Assembly (NCBI GenBank): GCA_964519515.1
Contig: CAZFIJ010000069.1
Location: 1 to 43,035 of the forward strand
Length of the DNA stretch: 43,035 bases
Reading direction: 5' to 3'
Source: Korarchaeum sp964519515
GTDB taxonomy: Archaea > Korarchaeota > Korarchaeia > Korarchaeales > Korarchaeaceae
Within the stretch, counting starts at the first letter, position 1, and the number at the start of each line of letters is the position of its first letter. This document shows, piece by piece, positions 15,331-23,006 of this stretch. Under the pieces are notes generated by a model, which saw only the letters and a list, made by a program, of their open reading frames with translations, had not been told where the DNA came from and ran no database searches. The position numbers and the translations under genes are program-made.

Positions 15331-16226
15331 TGAGCCTAGATTCCCTCTCAGGGAGGATAGAGGAGAAGTACATCGAGATCATGAGGAGGAAGGGCATCGA
15401 TTTGGATGATCTCATACTGATGTCAGATCGAGAGCTCTCAAGGGAGCTCGGAATCGATAGAGAAGTAGCTAGGGAGATCTTGAGGGAAGCTTCTTCCCTT
15501 CTACTGAGGCCCCTCACAGCAGACAAGCTCCTAGAGGAAGAGAATAAGCTGAAGACCGGTATAAAGGGCTTGGATGAGCTCTTAGGAGGTGGGTTGAGGA
15601 TGAGAACTATTACAGGGATATACGGACCTCCTGCCTCAGGGAAAACTCAATTCTGCATTTACATGACAGTAAGATCCTTAATAAATGAGGAAAGAGGTGG
15701 GATTTCCTCTGAGAGGGCTATATTCATAGATACCGAGGGTACATTCGATCCCGGGAGAGCTTCAGTCTTCTTAAGGCAGAACGATCTATCAGAGAGGGAC
15801 CTCTCTAGAATAGATGTCCTCAGAGTCAATAACGTGATTCAGCTCAAGGGAGCGCTCGAGGTAGCTGCGGATCACGTTAAATCCGGGAGCTCTAAGCTAG
15901 TCTGTCTGGATTCTATCTCTCATCCATTCAGGCAGTATGGGGGGCTTAAGGGATTGAGGGAGAGGCAGGAGGACCTTCAAGAGGTCCTCATATCATTGAG
16001 GAGGATCGCTGAAAGGGGAAGCGTCGTTATAATGACGATGCACGCGATGAGGTGGGGAAGGGACCTCTATTCCAAGGGGGGTTTCGTCCTCTCACATACA
16101 CCGCATAACATGCTCTGCTTCAGGAAGGTGAGGGGGAAGGTAATAGTGACTCTGGAGGACTCCTCTTACCTCCCTCCAGGACAAGCGGCCTTCGTCATAA
16201 GGGAGGACGGTATCTTCGGGCTCTGA
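15330..16226 (+). CDS. RadA/RadB-family recombinase paralogue
   Basis: A 298-residue RecA-fold ATPase. An N-terminal helix-hairpin-helix-like region (about 1-55) precedes KTGIKGLDELLGGGLR and Walker A GPPASGKTQ (about 99-107). IFIDTEGTFDP follows, and Walker B is KLVCLDS (about 190). RadA proper usually has GEFGSGKTQ; the GPPxSGKT form resembles RadB, but RadB usually lacks the N-terminal domain. The protein is also shorter than most RadA proteins. It may be the cell's RadA or an accessory mediator. The ATG at 15330 overlaps the carS stop. Confidence 0.82.
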   Translation: MSLDSLSGRIEEKYIEIMRRKGIDLDDLILMSDRELSRELGIDREVAREILREASSLLLRPLTADKLLEEENKLKTGIKGLDELLGGGLRMRTITGIYGPPASGKTQFCIYMTVRSLINEERGGISSERAIFIDTEGTFDPGRASVFLRQNDLSERDLSRIDVLRVNNVIQLKGALEVAADHVKSGSSKLVCLDSISHPFRQYGGLKGLRERQEDLQEVLISLRRIAERGSVVIMTMHAMRWGRDLYSKGGFVLSHTPHNMLCFRKVRGKVIVTLEDSSYLPPGQAAFVIREDGIFGL

Positions 16227-16244
16227 TACTACATCTCGTCGTGA

Positions 16245-16263
16245 GACTCGTTATCAATGAGTC
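16245..16263 (+). terminator. Hairpin after the RadA-family gene
   Basis: GACTCGTT-ATC-AATGAGTC forms an 8-bp RNA stem (one G-U pair) 18 bases after the stop codon. It is followed by an A/T-rich stretch rather than a clean T-run. It could be a 3' end structure of the ftsZ-to-RadA transcripts; the call is tentative. Confidence 0.3.
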
Positions 16264-16317
16264 CTGACTTAAAAATTTGAACCGAAAGTTAATATGTGGG
16301 AACCTCAGATATAATGT

Positions 16318-16548
16318 GTGAGAGTGAAAGACTCCTATGGAATATCCCTCGAATTGGATGATGTGGATGAAATATTGAGGAAGTTATATGATGCCGTAAA
16401 TCTCCTCATCAAGGCCAGGGAGATAGCACCCGATGAAGTATACTGGTTGATATTTGAGGCCGAAGGCCTCATCTCCTCAGCTTATACTATGATCAAGGTC
16501 AAGTTCCCTCCTGAACTCTGGCTCAGTGAGAGTATAAAGATCGATTGA
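16318..16548 (+). CDS. Small helical protein, unknown function
   Basis: The 76 residues are mostly helical with an acidic tendency (LELDDVDEILRKLYDAVNLLIKAREI, VYWLIFEAEGLISSAYTMIKV). There is no signal peptide, membrane segment or metal motif. It begins at a GTG (16318); TTAATATG near 16289 and AAAAATTT near 16271 are TATA candidates. The helical pattern (pairs of amphipathic helices) is like HEPN-type or four-helix proteins, but this is not enough for a call. Codon use fits the neighbours. Confidence 0.55.
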   Translation: MRVKDSYGISLELDDVDEILRKLYDAVNLLIKAREIAPDEVYWLIFEAEGLISSAYTMIKVKFPPELWLSESIKID

Positions 16549-16697
16549 CTCTAGACCGAGATAAATATCTCTTAGCCATTTTAGACCCTCTGCATTAAGT
16601 CGTGATAGGACCTTCTAAGTGGCTTCGATGAACGCACTCCTTCACAATTTCATTATGAACTCAATCGCAAATATAAAAAGTTTAAGCGAGAGATGTG

Positions 16698-17105
16698 TTA
16701 CTCTGTCTTAATAGCACCACATTCTATTTTAACATCCCCGAAAGCCCCTATCCTCTTCTTTAATCTCTCTCGGACGCATCCCTCTATCACCTCACTTATC
16801 GTAGCGGTACTGAACTCAAAGTCCGGATATCTCTTTACGAGCTCCTCTAAGCATTCCCTCGCAGCATCGAGAGCGTAACACCTAGCTACAGGTGAGTATC
16901 CATCGCCATCGGGCTGAGTGGATATGTAAGTAACGAAAATCCCCTTGCTAGTGATAGCCATCTTCACGGGGACTATGTAGTTTTTATCCCTTACCCTCAC
17001 TTTCCATATAGATGAAAGTATATTCTCCACCACGAGGAAGCTTCCCCTCCTCTCAGCTCTCGTGCTGACTTCCCAAGGTCTCAGGAACGTGACCTCGACA
17101 CCCAT
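16698..17105 (-). CDS. Hypothetical protein, 135 residues
   Basis: No family is recognised. The protein begins with beta-type segments (MGVEVTFLRPWEV, GSFLVVENILSSIWKVRVRDKNYIVPVKMAIT), then a helix rich in cysteine and alanine (CYALDAARECLEELVKRY), and ends with VRERLKKRIGAFGDVKIECG. Three or more cysteines are present but not in paired CxxC form. It stands alone on the minus strand, facing away from the AT-rich region at 17106-17565, where AATATAAAAGG (about 17136-17146) is a good TATA candidate. Confidence 0.6.
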   Translation of the reverse strand: MGVEVTFLRPWEVSTRAERRGSFLVVENILSSIWKVRVRDKNYIVPVKMAITSKGIFVTYISTQPDGDGYSPVARCYALDAARECLEELVKRYPDFEFSTATISEVIEGCVRERLKKRIGAFGDVKIECGAIKTE

Positions 17106-17565
17106 ATTTGCACCCCAGACCAGATCTGGATGTAGAATATAAAAGGTTTTCTTAACGCAAATTTTGGTTCTTTTATAGAACTACAGTAACTATATAAAAG
17201 TCGATCCTATATAACTATAACGAGAACGAGTTAATGCTTACAGATATATTTTTTGGAATAGTGATAAAAATTAATATAAGTCTCTACTTTTAATCACATA
17301 TGTTTATCTGAGGGGACTTGAATCTGATCGTATCTCTTCATAAACTCCCGGCCTCTGAATAGACCCCGAGGTATAATCAAACGGAGTGATGTAGCAAAAT
17401 ATTTATCTCATTATCGATGCTATAATTATTTAAATTTGAAATTATCCATTAACTGATATAATTCATTAAGCATATCCGGGTTTAGTCATGAAAGCTTAAC
17501 TGAATCTAAGGAGCGCGGCTTCGGAAAGTTGAAAAAGTCCCATTAAATCCGTATATCGATGGCCA
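17106..17565. other. AT-rich intergenic region, 460 bases
   Basis: This is one of the longest non-coding stretches in the window and strongly AT-rich (TTTTTTGGAATAGTGATAAA, ATAATTATTTAAATTTGAAA). It contains several TATA-like elements for the flanking divergent genes. On the minus strand, about 17307-17410 reads as an open segment (SLRLIIPRGLFRGREF...) without a start, possibly a gene relic. No tRNA, known RNA, ORB-like origin repeat or cdc6 gene was recognised. Confidence 0.4.
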
Positions 17566-18303
17566 ATGGGGGGCAAGGTATCCGGCTATCTACTCAGCTC
17601 CCTCAAGGAGTACTTCGGGGAGGAGAAGGGGGAGAAAATAGCGGAGATCTTGAGCAGATCAAATATAAGGTGCTTCGACGATCTATCCACGGATGTACCT
17701 GATTCTCTTATAGAGCTCATGGAGGTCAGTAAATCATCTTTCAGAGGCTTCCTAGAGGAGTACGGTCCTCAAGCGATCGCGAAGCTGAAGGAGAGAGTTG
17801 AGGATCTCTCCTCCAAAGTTAAGCAACTAGAGACCCAGATAAGTTGGGCCAAGGAGAGGATACAGCAGAGCGTTGATCTAAAAGCATCAACAAGTTTGAA
17901 GGCTATGAGGGAGTTCGATGTAGCCATAGGAATTCTCTCCTCTATAGTGAGTTCAATACAGATCTGCTGCGAGAAGCCCAGTGGTATAGATGAGAGGAGA
18001 GCTGAGATATATTCCAAAACGATTAGTGAAGCAGTAGAAAGATTAAGGAGAGCTAGTGATTTCGATGAGGAGTTCTCAGACCAGCTCAAAGAGGCAGCGA
18101 ACTCTCTTGAGAGGATAGTCGAGATACTGAGGGAGCTGAGGGCTGGAGATCTGTTGGACCTCTTGAATTACACATTATCGATGCTCTCCGATATAAAAAG
18201 AACAAGAATGAAGTTAGATTTAGATAAAAACTCGCTTATCTTCGAGAATATTTTATTAAAAAGTAAGATAGTATCTTTGCTTTGTAGTAAGCTTAATCCT
18301 TAA
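17566..18303 (+). CDS. Predicted coiled-coil protein, unknown function
   Basis: The 245 residues have an N-terminal helical domain (about 1-65; SSLKEYFGEEKGEKIAEIL) that loosely resembles a helix-hairpin-helix or SAM-like fold. A heptad-rich coiled coil follows (about 70-105; LKERVEDLSSKVKQLETQI). The rest is helical and charged, ending in SLLCSKLNP. There are no membrane segments. A structural or partner-binding role is likely. It is alone after the AT-rich region and overlaps UPF0147 tail to tail by 11 bases. No close family is recognised. Confidence 0.65.
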   Translation: MGGKVSGYLLSSLKEYFGEEKGEKIAEILSRSNIRCFDDLSTDVPDSLIELMEVSKSSFRGFLEEYGPQAIAKLKERVEDLSSKVKQLETQISWAKERIQQSVDLKASTSLKAMREFDVAIGILSSIVSSIQICCEKPSGIDERRAEIYSKTISEAVERLRRASDFDEEFSDQLKEAANSLERIVEILRELRAGDLLDLLNYTLSMLSDIKRTRMKLDLDKNSLIFENILLKSKIVSLLCSKLNP

Positions 18304-18577
18304 TTTTTTCAAGTAAGCCGACTATAAGTAATATCTCTGACCTCGTTGGGAAGGGCATATTTATGTCATTGACAATATCATTCAATATCGAGATCGCCTT
18401 ATTCGATCTCACACCATAACTGTTCCTCTCATCCCTCAGGACCTCTATAGCCTCAGTAGTAGCCCTCCTTATGTTCCTGGGGACGCTCCTGTCTTGGGAG
18501 ATCCTATCCAATCTTTGTATCGCTTCTAAGAGGAGGGCTTCGTATTCCTTGATCTTCTCGGACTTCTTAGTTACCAT
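18293..18577 (-). CDS. UPF0147 family protein
   Basis: The 94 residues match the archaeal UPF0147 family of unknown function: an all-helical protein with AIQRLDRISQDRSVPRNIRRA (about 19-39), AIEVLRDE and a C-terminal ILNDIVNDINMPFPTRSEI stretch. An upstream in-frame extension to 18697 exists but is not family-like. The ATG at 18577 has GGGGTGATC eight bases before it, and a TATA-like TTTATTAAG lies near 18630, so I use 18577. It overlaps the convergent coiled-coil gene by 11 bases. Confidence 0.9.
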   Translation of the reverse strand: MVTKKSEKIKEYEALLLEAIQRLDRISQDRSVPRNIRRATTEAIEVLRDERNSYGVRSNKAISILNDIVNDINMPFPTRSEILLIVGLLEKIKD

Positions 18578-18870
18578 ACCGATCACCCCTCTAAACAGCC
18601 TCTCAATGAAGCTGAGGATTTTCCGTCTTAATAAAGTTATGGAATTCTGAAGCAGATCATTCCGGGAAAAATACGAGAAAATAGTACTGATGATCATATT
18701 AAAGGGTTCCTATTGAAAGCAATTGTAGATATATTCGCATATATCCGTATTCTCATGAGAAATGTAAGTGCGTGGAGAACTCTACTCGAGCCCGATCCTA
18801 TGAGTTCTCTCGCTACGAGTTCCATTACGATCGCTAGGAGAACTCAATTAAATTGAAAGCACGAAGTAGT
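18578..18870. other. Intergenic region, about 290 bases
   Basis: The left part holds the UPF0147 leader and TATA element. On the minus strand, from about 18817 to 18688, a 43-codon open frame begins MELVAREL, but it resembles no family and is not called. The right part leads into the pseudogene at 18871. Nothing else is recognised. Confidence 0.4.
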
Positions 18871-19331
18871 ATGGATGAGATCGAGGAGGCCTTAATCCAA
18901 GTCGCTAAACTTATGACGATCCATACTATAAAGGCCCCGCCATCGACACATCGCCTTCGGGATCGTCGAGGTGATGAGACCATAAGGAAGACCTATGATG
19001 AGGTGGAAAGACCCTCCTCAGAGCTGGGCGAAGCCCCTTCGAGAGATTCAAGGAGCTTGGGAGGCAGCAAGACCCTCTTGCTGATGAATGCGGGATATTG
19101 GAGGTCTTGGGGAACAGAATGGCAGATATGTGTATCTGAAGGCATGATCATGAATATTTTGGGCTTAGGAATCGCTCTAGGTCCTGCTATCGAGACGGCT
19201 CCCCCTTCTAAATATAGATAACGGGATGAAGTTCATGATAGGGGGAAGTGATGGGCATGAAGCTACTGGGATGCCGATGTAACCTTGGGATACCGCTCAA
19301 CGTCCCCTCGAAGGATATATAATTCGATAGG
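18871..19331 (+). pseudogene. Decayed ferredoxin-domain protein (DUF2148-like)
   Basis: Segments of the family can be read in order but in different frames. An N-terminal helix (MDEIEEALIQVAKLM) is followed by TIKAPPSTH, then LGLGIALGPAIETA, which matches the family's 'DLGIALGSAVKTA' region. Next, in another frame, is NIDNGMKFMIGG ('NVDNRIMYTVG'), then DADVTLG and, after a further shift, GIPLNVPSKDI-stop-FDR ('MGIPLSATGKNPFFDR'). At least two frameshifts and a stop are needed, and the Fe-S cysteine region has mostly lost its cysteines (AGYWRSW). The intact relatives bind an iron-sulfur cluster. It is surely non-functional if the sequence is right. Confidence 0.75.
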
Positions 19332-19415
19332 GTTCACGCTTAGCTGAGTAGTGCTTTTATACCTCTCAGACCATAATTTTTATAAGCTAAAACTTCAGAG
19401 CAATTGAGTGTTATT

Positions 19416-19922
19416 ATGTCGTCTTTTCAAGATGAGACCCGCGAGAGGGTCGTAGGGGCTATCCTCGTGAGGAAGTCCAAGTCTCTGGGCAGGTGGGACA
19501 GTTACGCAGCTGTGCTCACTACACGAAGGATGATATTCGCCCAAATCACAAAGGACATGATGAAAAGGGCCGCTGAGGAGGCGAAACAGAGAGCGAAGGC
19601 TGAAGGAAAGGGATTTCTGGGGCAATGGTCAGCCCAACTCGGAGCTACTTTGGGCTATGTCCAGAGGTACTTGAGCATGGAACCTTCTGCTATACTCTCC
19701 GAGACCCCAGGGAACTTCTACATAGAGAACAGTGCTATAAGGGAGATAAAACTTAAGGAGAAGAACGGCGGCCCTGAAACGCAGCCTGAGTTCGAGATGG
19801 AGATAAGCTCTTCTTCCGGTAGGTTTGTCTTTACGCTCGATAAAAATAAGGATAACGTTAACACGCTCAAGCAGGTTTACGGTGATAGAGTGAAGACACC
19901 GTTCGGCCTCGTTATGTTATAG
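19416..19922 (+). CDS. Hypothetical protein, possible PH-like fold
   Basis: The 168 residues begin MSSFQDETRERVVGAILVR. The pattern strand-strand-LTTRRMIFAQI, a basic helix (DMMKRAAEEAKQRAKAEGKG), IENSAIREIKLK and FEMEISSSSGRFVFTLDKNK is like that of bacterial PH-like proteins that bind membranes or peptides. No exact family is recognised. The ATG at 19416 lies about 35-40 bases after TTTTTATAA (19377-19385), so the mRNA has almost no leader; an earlier in-frame TTG at 19404 is less likely. gcvH follows in the same direction with its own start signals. Confidence 0.65.
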   Translation: MSSFQDETRERVVGAILVRKSKSLGRWDSYAAVLTTRRMIFAQITKDMMKRAAEEAKQRAKAEGKGFLGQWSAQLGATLGYVQRYLSMEPSAILSETPGNFYIENSAIREIKLKEKNGGPETQPEFEMEISSSSGRFVFTLDKNKDNVNTLKQVYGDRVKTPFGLVML

Positions 19923-19997
19923 AGGAGTCTGTACCTAGCCCGACTTGGGCCGAGTTCACCTTTTTATCTTGTCCTCCCCCTCGATCGAGGGGGGAAC

Positions 19998-20420
19998 ATG
20001 GAAGTACCGGGTGACAGATTTTATACAAAGACGCATGAATGGGTGAAAATTTCAGAAAATAGAGCTATAGTAGGGATAACTTCTTATGCAATTGAACAAC
20101 TTGGAGATATAACATTCCTAGAAGTTAAGCCGAAGGGCACCTCGATCAAGAAGGGAGAAGTCATAGGCGTCGTTGAGAGCAGTAAGACCACTGAGAAGAT
20201 ATACGCACCCGTTAGCGGTGAGATAGTTGAGGTAAACAGGGACTGCGGTGTCGTTGAGGAGGGGAGTAGTGAAGTCCCGATAGGGCTCGAGAAGATAGTT
20301 GAAGATCCGTATGAAGGAGGTTGGATAGTAGTACTAGAGGTTGAGGGTGATTTGAGCTCAGAGCTGAAGGATCTGATGAGCCCTGAGGATTACTTAAAGT
20401 ACCTGAAGGAGGGTCACTGA
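19998..20420 (+). CDS. gcvH: Glycine cleavage system H protein
   Basis: The lipoyl carrier that shuttles the aminomethyl group between P, T and L proteins. The 140 residues contain YTKTHEWVK near the N-terminus, GITSYAIEQLGDITFLEVKP (about 32-51) and the lipoyl site VVESSKTTEKIYAPVSG, with the modified lysine at about 70. Length is normal. It is 9.1 kb from gcvPA-gcvPB, so the complex is encoded at separate loci. GGGGGGAAC precedes the ATG. The HD-domain gene begins 11 bases after its stop. Confidence 0.97.
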   Translation: MEVPGDRFYTKTHEWVKISENRAIVGITSYAIEQLGDITFLEVKPKGTSIKKGEVIGVVESSKTTEKIYAPVSGEIVEVNRDCGVVEEGSSEVPIGLEKIVEDPYEGGWIVVLEVEGDLSSELKDLMSPEDYLKYLKEGH

Positions 20421-20431
20421 CGAAGGGGAAG

Positions 20432-21598
20432 TTGATAAAGGATCCAATACATGGTTATCTTAAGATAAACCCTCAGGAATTGATGCTAGTCGATTCTTTC
20501 CCCTTACAAAGGCTCAGGAGGATAAAGCAGCTTCCAGGGTCTGAATTCGTTTATCCGGGTGCAGTCAATACTAGGTTCGAGCATTCGTTGGGGGTGATGC
20601 ATCTAGCCGGGGTCATGGGAGAGAGCCTCACTGAAGAGAGGGATTCTATCTCCCTCCTGAGGGTCGCGGGCCTCCTTCACGATGTGGGTCACGGTCCCTT
20701 CTCCCATGCCTTCGAGGGGATCTTGAGGGAGCTCTTGGGGATCTCCCATGAGGAGATGGCATCCCTCTTGATAAAGAGTACTGAGATATCTGAGATTTTG
20801 GGGAAGATAGGATTCGATCCTAAGGAGGTAGTAGATCTAGTGATGGGGAGGCACTCCAGGAGGAGTTTCTCTAAGGCTATAAACTCCTCAATAGATTCCG
20901 ATAAGATGGACTATATAGTGAGGGACTCCTACCACACTGGAGCGGGCTACACTGTCGACGTACACAGGATAGCTTCTAACGCTGTTGAGATTGAGGGAGA
21001 TCTCGCAATAAACTTCAGAGCTTTAGAGGCTGTTGAGTCCCTATTCATGGCGAGGCTCCTCTCCTACAGGACTATATATTATCATAAGACTTCTAGAGGC
21101 GTTCAGTTGATGCTAGAGATAGCTATGAGGGAGATATCAGATAAGTTAGGGATTGACATAGTAAGAGAGGACCCGAGCGGTTTCTTAAGGCTCGATGATT
21201 ACTCAGTTTGGGAATTGATCAGGAGGGATGAGAGGAGCTCATGGATCGCCGAGAGGTTGATGAGGAGGGAGCTCCTTAAGCTAGTTTGGGAGGAGCGGGG
21301 GGTCCGCTTGAGGCCGGATCTCATAGATGAGGTCAAGGAGAGGATATCTAATCTTTGCGGAATAGATGAGAGGTATATCATAATAGATGCCCCTAAGATA
21401 GAGTTCGTCGGTGGTGAGCTCCCTAAGATAGTCAAAGATGAAGAAATCCTCGAACTATCTGAAGCATCTCCTGTCCTCAAGAGGCTTCTAGGTATGGATC
21501 CTTCATTTTTCAGAGTTTATACATGGCCTGAGTACAGAGAGAAGCTTAGAGAGAAGTTAAGAGATGCTACTAGAAGAGGTGTTGATCTCATTTGTTGA
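20432..21598 (+). CDS. HD-domain phosphohydrolase (dNTPase/SAMHD1-like)
   Basis: A 388-residue HD-superfamily protein like the deoxynucleotide triphosphohydrolases. It begins IKDPIHGYLKINPQE, followed by RLRRIKQL and RFEHSLGVMHLAG (first metal histidine). The HD pair is in LLHDVGHGPFSHAFE (about 84-98), and DSDKMDYIVRDSYHTG (about 151-166) holds the final aspartate. Members remove triphosphate from dNTPs or have unknown substrates. The start is a TTG 11 bases after gcvH, so it is probably in the same operon. Its end overlaps the next gene by 7 bases. Confidence 0.9.
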   Translation: MIKDPIHGYLKINPQELMLVDSFPLQRLRRIKQLPGSEFVYPGAVNTRFEHSLGVMHLAGVMGESLTEERDSISLLRVAGLLHDVGHGPFSHAFEGILRELLGISHEEMASLLIKSTEISEILGKIGFDPKEVVDLVMGRHSRRSFSKAINSSIDSDKMDYIVRDSYHTGAGYTVDVHRIASNAVEIEGDLAINFRALEAVESLFMARLLSYRTIYYHKTSRGVQLMLEIAMREISDKLGIDIVREDPSGFLRLDDYSVWELIRRDERSSWIAERLMRRELLKLVWEERGVRLRPDLIDEVKERISNLCGIDERYIIIDAPKIEFVGGELPKIVKDEEILELSEASPVLKRLLGMDPSFFRVYTWPEYREKLREKLRDATRRGVDLIC

Positions 21599-22107
21599 CC
21601 AGGAACTACATATTCTGTTGTGATGACGAGAGGAAGGCTATGTCCATGCTTTTGCTCGGTTTAGCTAGATTGAACGGACAGAGAGAGGAGATGGAGCTTT
21701 GGTGTGGCCTATCTTCTGAATTAAAGAGAGGATTTGCCTTTTATGAGGTATCATCATACCAAGGAAGGAAGCTAGTTCCTCTGACAGATTCTGAAGTGAT
21801 GAAATCTGTTGTTAAGACACTACATGGTCCTGATGACCCTAAGAGCCTCTCATATAGCTTTAGGATCTCCCTGGGATACTACTACATAAAGGGGGGGAGG
21901 CCTATCTACTTGAAGAGAGACCTGTATGAGCTGCACTTGAGGGGGATCGAGAGAGGAGCTCTATTATCGCTCAGATTCTTGAAGGGGATGTCCAGAATAG
22001 GTTACGATGAACTCGTCGGGAGGATAGCTGAGAGAGCTAGGGAATCCTCTATGAGCTCTAAGCTCATCTACGCCTCCTACCCAGACGAATTAAGTTCCTG
22101 TATATAG
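21592..22107 (+). CDS. Hypothetical protein downstream of the HD phosphohydrolase
   Basis: No family is recognised. The 171 residues start at TTG 21592 (or 21595), overlapping the HD gene stop. It has a two-cysteine N-terminus (IFCCDDERKAM), a leucine-rich helix, beta-like YSFRISLGYYYIKGGRPIYL (about 98-117) and a C-terminal helical half (ALLSLRFLKGMSRIGYDELV). There are no membrane segments. Tight coupling to the HD gene suggests a shared function. Its last 44 bases overlap the convergent UPF0148 gene. Confidence 0.65.
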   Translation: MLTRNYIFCCDDERKAMSMLLLGLARLNGQREEMELWCGLSSELKRGFAFYEVSSYQGRKLVPLTDSEVMKSVVKTLHGPDDPKSLSYSFRISLGYYYIKGGRPIYLKRDLYELHLRGIERGALLSLRFLKGMSRIGYDELVGRIAERARESSMSSKLIYASYPDELSSCI

Positions 22108-22435
22108 AGGTCGCTTTCTCGATAGCGCTCAAGAGGGAGTTTATCCTAGTTAGGATCTCATCATCTAGCTTGTTTGAGGAGAGCGCCTCCCTCTCCAGCT
22201 GCCTCATCAGAGCGCCCATGACCCTCTCTAGCATTAGCCTCTGCTCCTCTATCCCGACTTCCTCCTCCGACCCCACTAGTATCACTTTAGTACCGCAGAC
22301 AGCGCAAATGACTTCCCCTCCGCTGGTCTCGAATAAAGGAGTTCCGCAGACGGGACAGATCTCAGGCAGCATCTTCCACCCTTTGAGTAGAGCATCAGCC
22401 ATCTTCTTGCTCTTCTCATCCTCTGAAGGGCCCAT
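22064..22435 (-). CDS. UPF0148 zinc-ribbon protein (Sjogren autoantigen p27 family)
   Basis: The 123 residues match the archaeal UPF0148 family, related to the human p27/Sjogren syndrome autoantigen. The N-terminal helix MADALLKGWKML is followed by a zinc ribbon with two CxxC pairs (CPVC near 27-30, CAVC near 43-46) and a long C-terminal helix. Function is unknown. It is convergent with, and overlaps by 44 bases, the hypothetical gene to its left. The histidine-phosphatase relic lies upstream. Confidence 0.88.
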   Translation of the reverse strand: MGPSEDEKSKKMADALLKGWKMLPEICPVCGTPLFETSGGEVICAVCGTKVILVGSEEEVGIEEQRLMLERVMGALMRQLEREALSSNKLDDEILTRINSLLSAIEKATSIYRNLIRLGRRRR

Positions 22436-22494
22436 TCAAACTCACTATACATGGGGAGATCATCCTTAAAATCTTCCCGGTCTGAAGTAGAGGC

Positions 22495-22735
22495 TTATGA
22501 AAGGCCCTCTAAGCGAAAGGTAAGTTGCCTCAAATGAGAGCCTCCAAAAATGGAGAGAATGATTCGCTCCTTTATGCTTTGGTCATCGGAGAATCTGATT
22601 AGGATACCGCTCGCGTTAGTATTATCACCTAATGAACTCGGGAGACCCTGAGATTATACCTCTGAGAACTTTAGCTAATTTTCCATGAACTACGATTATC
22701 TATTTCTCAACGAGAGAAGATACGTCTCAACTCAC
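22495..22735 (-). pseudogene. C-terminal fragment of a histidine-phosphatase (phosphoglycerate mutase-like) gene
   Basis: On the minus strand, family-like pieces follow in order: DVSSLVEK, a TAG stop, IIVVHGKLAKVLRGIISGSPEFIR (the 'VVSHGxxIRxLL' region with the second catalytic histidine) ending at TGA, and, shifted by one base, DNTNASGILIRFSDD...IILSIFGGSHLRQ (the 'DNASxSVxxF...NDTSHL' end). The N-terminal half with the RHG motif is missing: the fragment starts next to the 3' end of tRNA-iMet. A stop, a frameshift and a truncation make it non-functional. The family call is from motif order only. Confidence 0.6.
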
Positions 22736-22746
22736 TATATGGAAAG

Positions 22747-22820
22747 TAGCGGGGGGAGGATTCGAACCTCCGACCTCCGGGTTATGAGCCCGGCGGGCTA
22801 CCAGGCTGCCCCACCCCGCT
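22747..22820 (-). tRNA. Initiator tRNA-Met (CAT)
   Basis: Acceptor AGCGGGG pairs with CCCCGCT, giving the A1-U72 pair typical of archaeal initiators. The anticodon stem CCGGG/CCCGG has the three consecutive G-C pairs of initiators and closes CTCATAA (anticodon CAT). The T arm is GGAGG-TTCGAAT-CCTCC, and the discriminator A is at 22747. There is no intron and no encoded CCA. A TATA box lies at 22854-22863. Confidence 0.95.
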
Positions 22821-22853
22821 GCCTAACCCCGCCATGATCATCGTAGATCCCTC

Positions 22854-22863
22854 CTATTTAAAG
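22854..22863 (-). promoter_or_regulatory. TATA box of tRNA-iMet
   Basis: CTTTAAATAG on the minus strand lies about 35-40 bases upstream of the tRNA 5' end, consistent with a short 5' leader removed by RNase P. Confidence 0.5.
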
Positions 22864-23006
22864 ATTCCGCATCAGTTCGAGGGGAGTCCGGTCCCGCTCA
22901 CTTGACTTCCGTAGAAAGGGGATAACCTAATATGCGTTCGGAAGACCCCGAGTAGCTTCCATCAAAAAGGCGAAAAGTGCTTCCCGGGAACTACGAGGGT
23001 GATGAA

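Noticed and set aside
16227..16317. Possible C/D-box RNA near the RadA-family stop
   Set aside because: CTGA-like boxes are present but no acceptable RTGATGA box pair or guide spacing was found.
18578..18697. N-terminal extension of UPF0147 to 18697
   Set aside because: The family is about 90-95 residues and the ATG at 18577 has a strong ribosome-binding motif; the extension is rich in Phe, Ile and Arg and not family-like.
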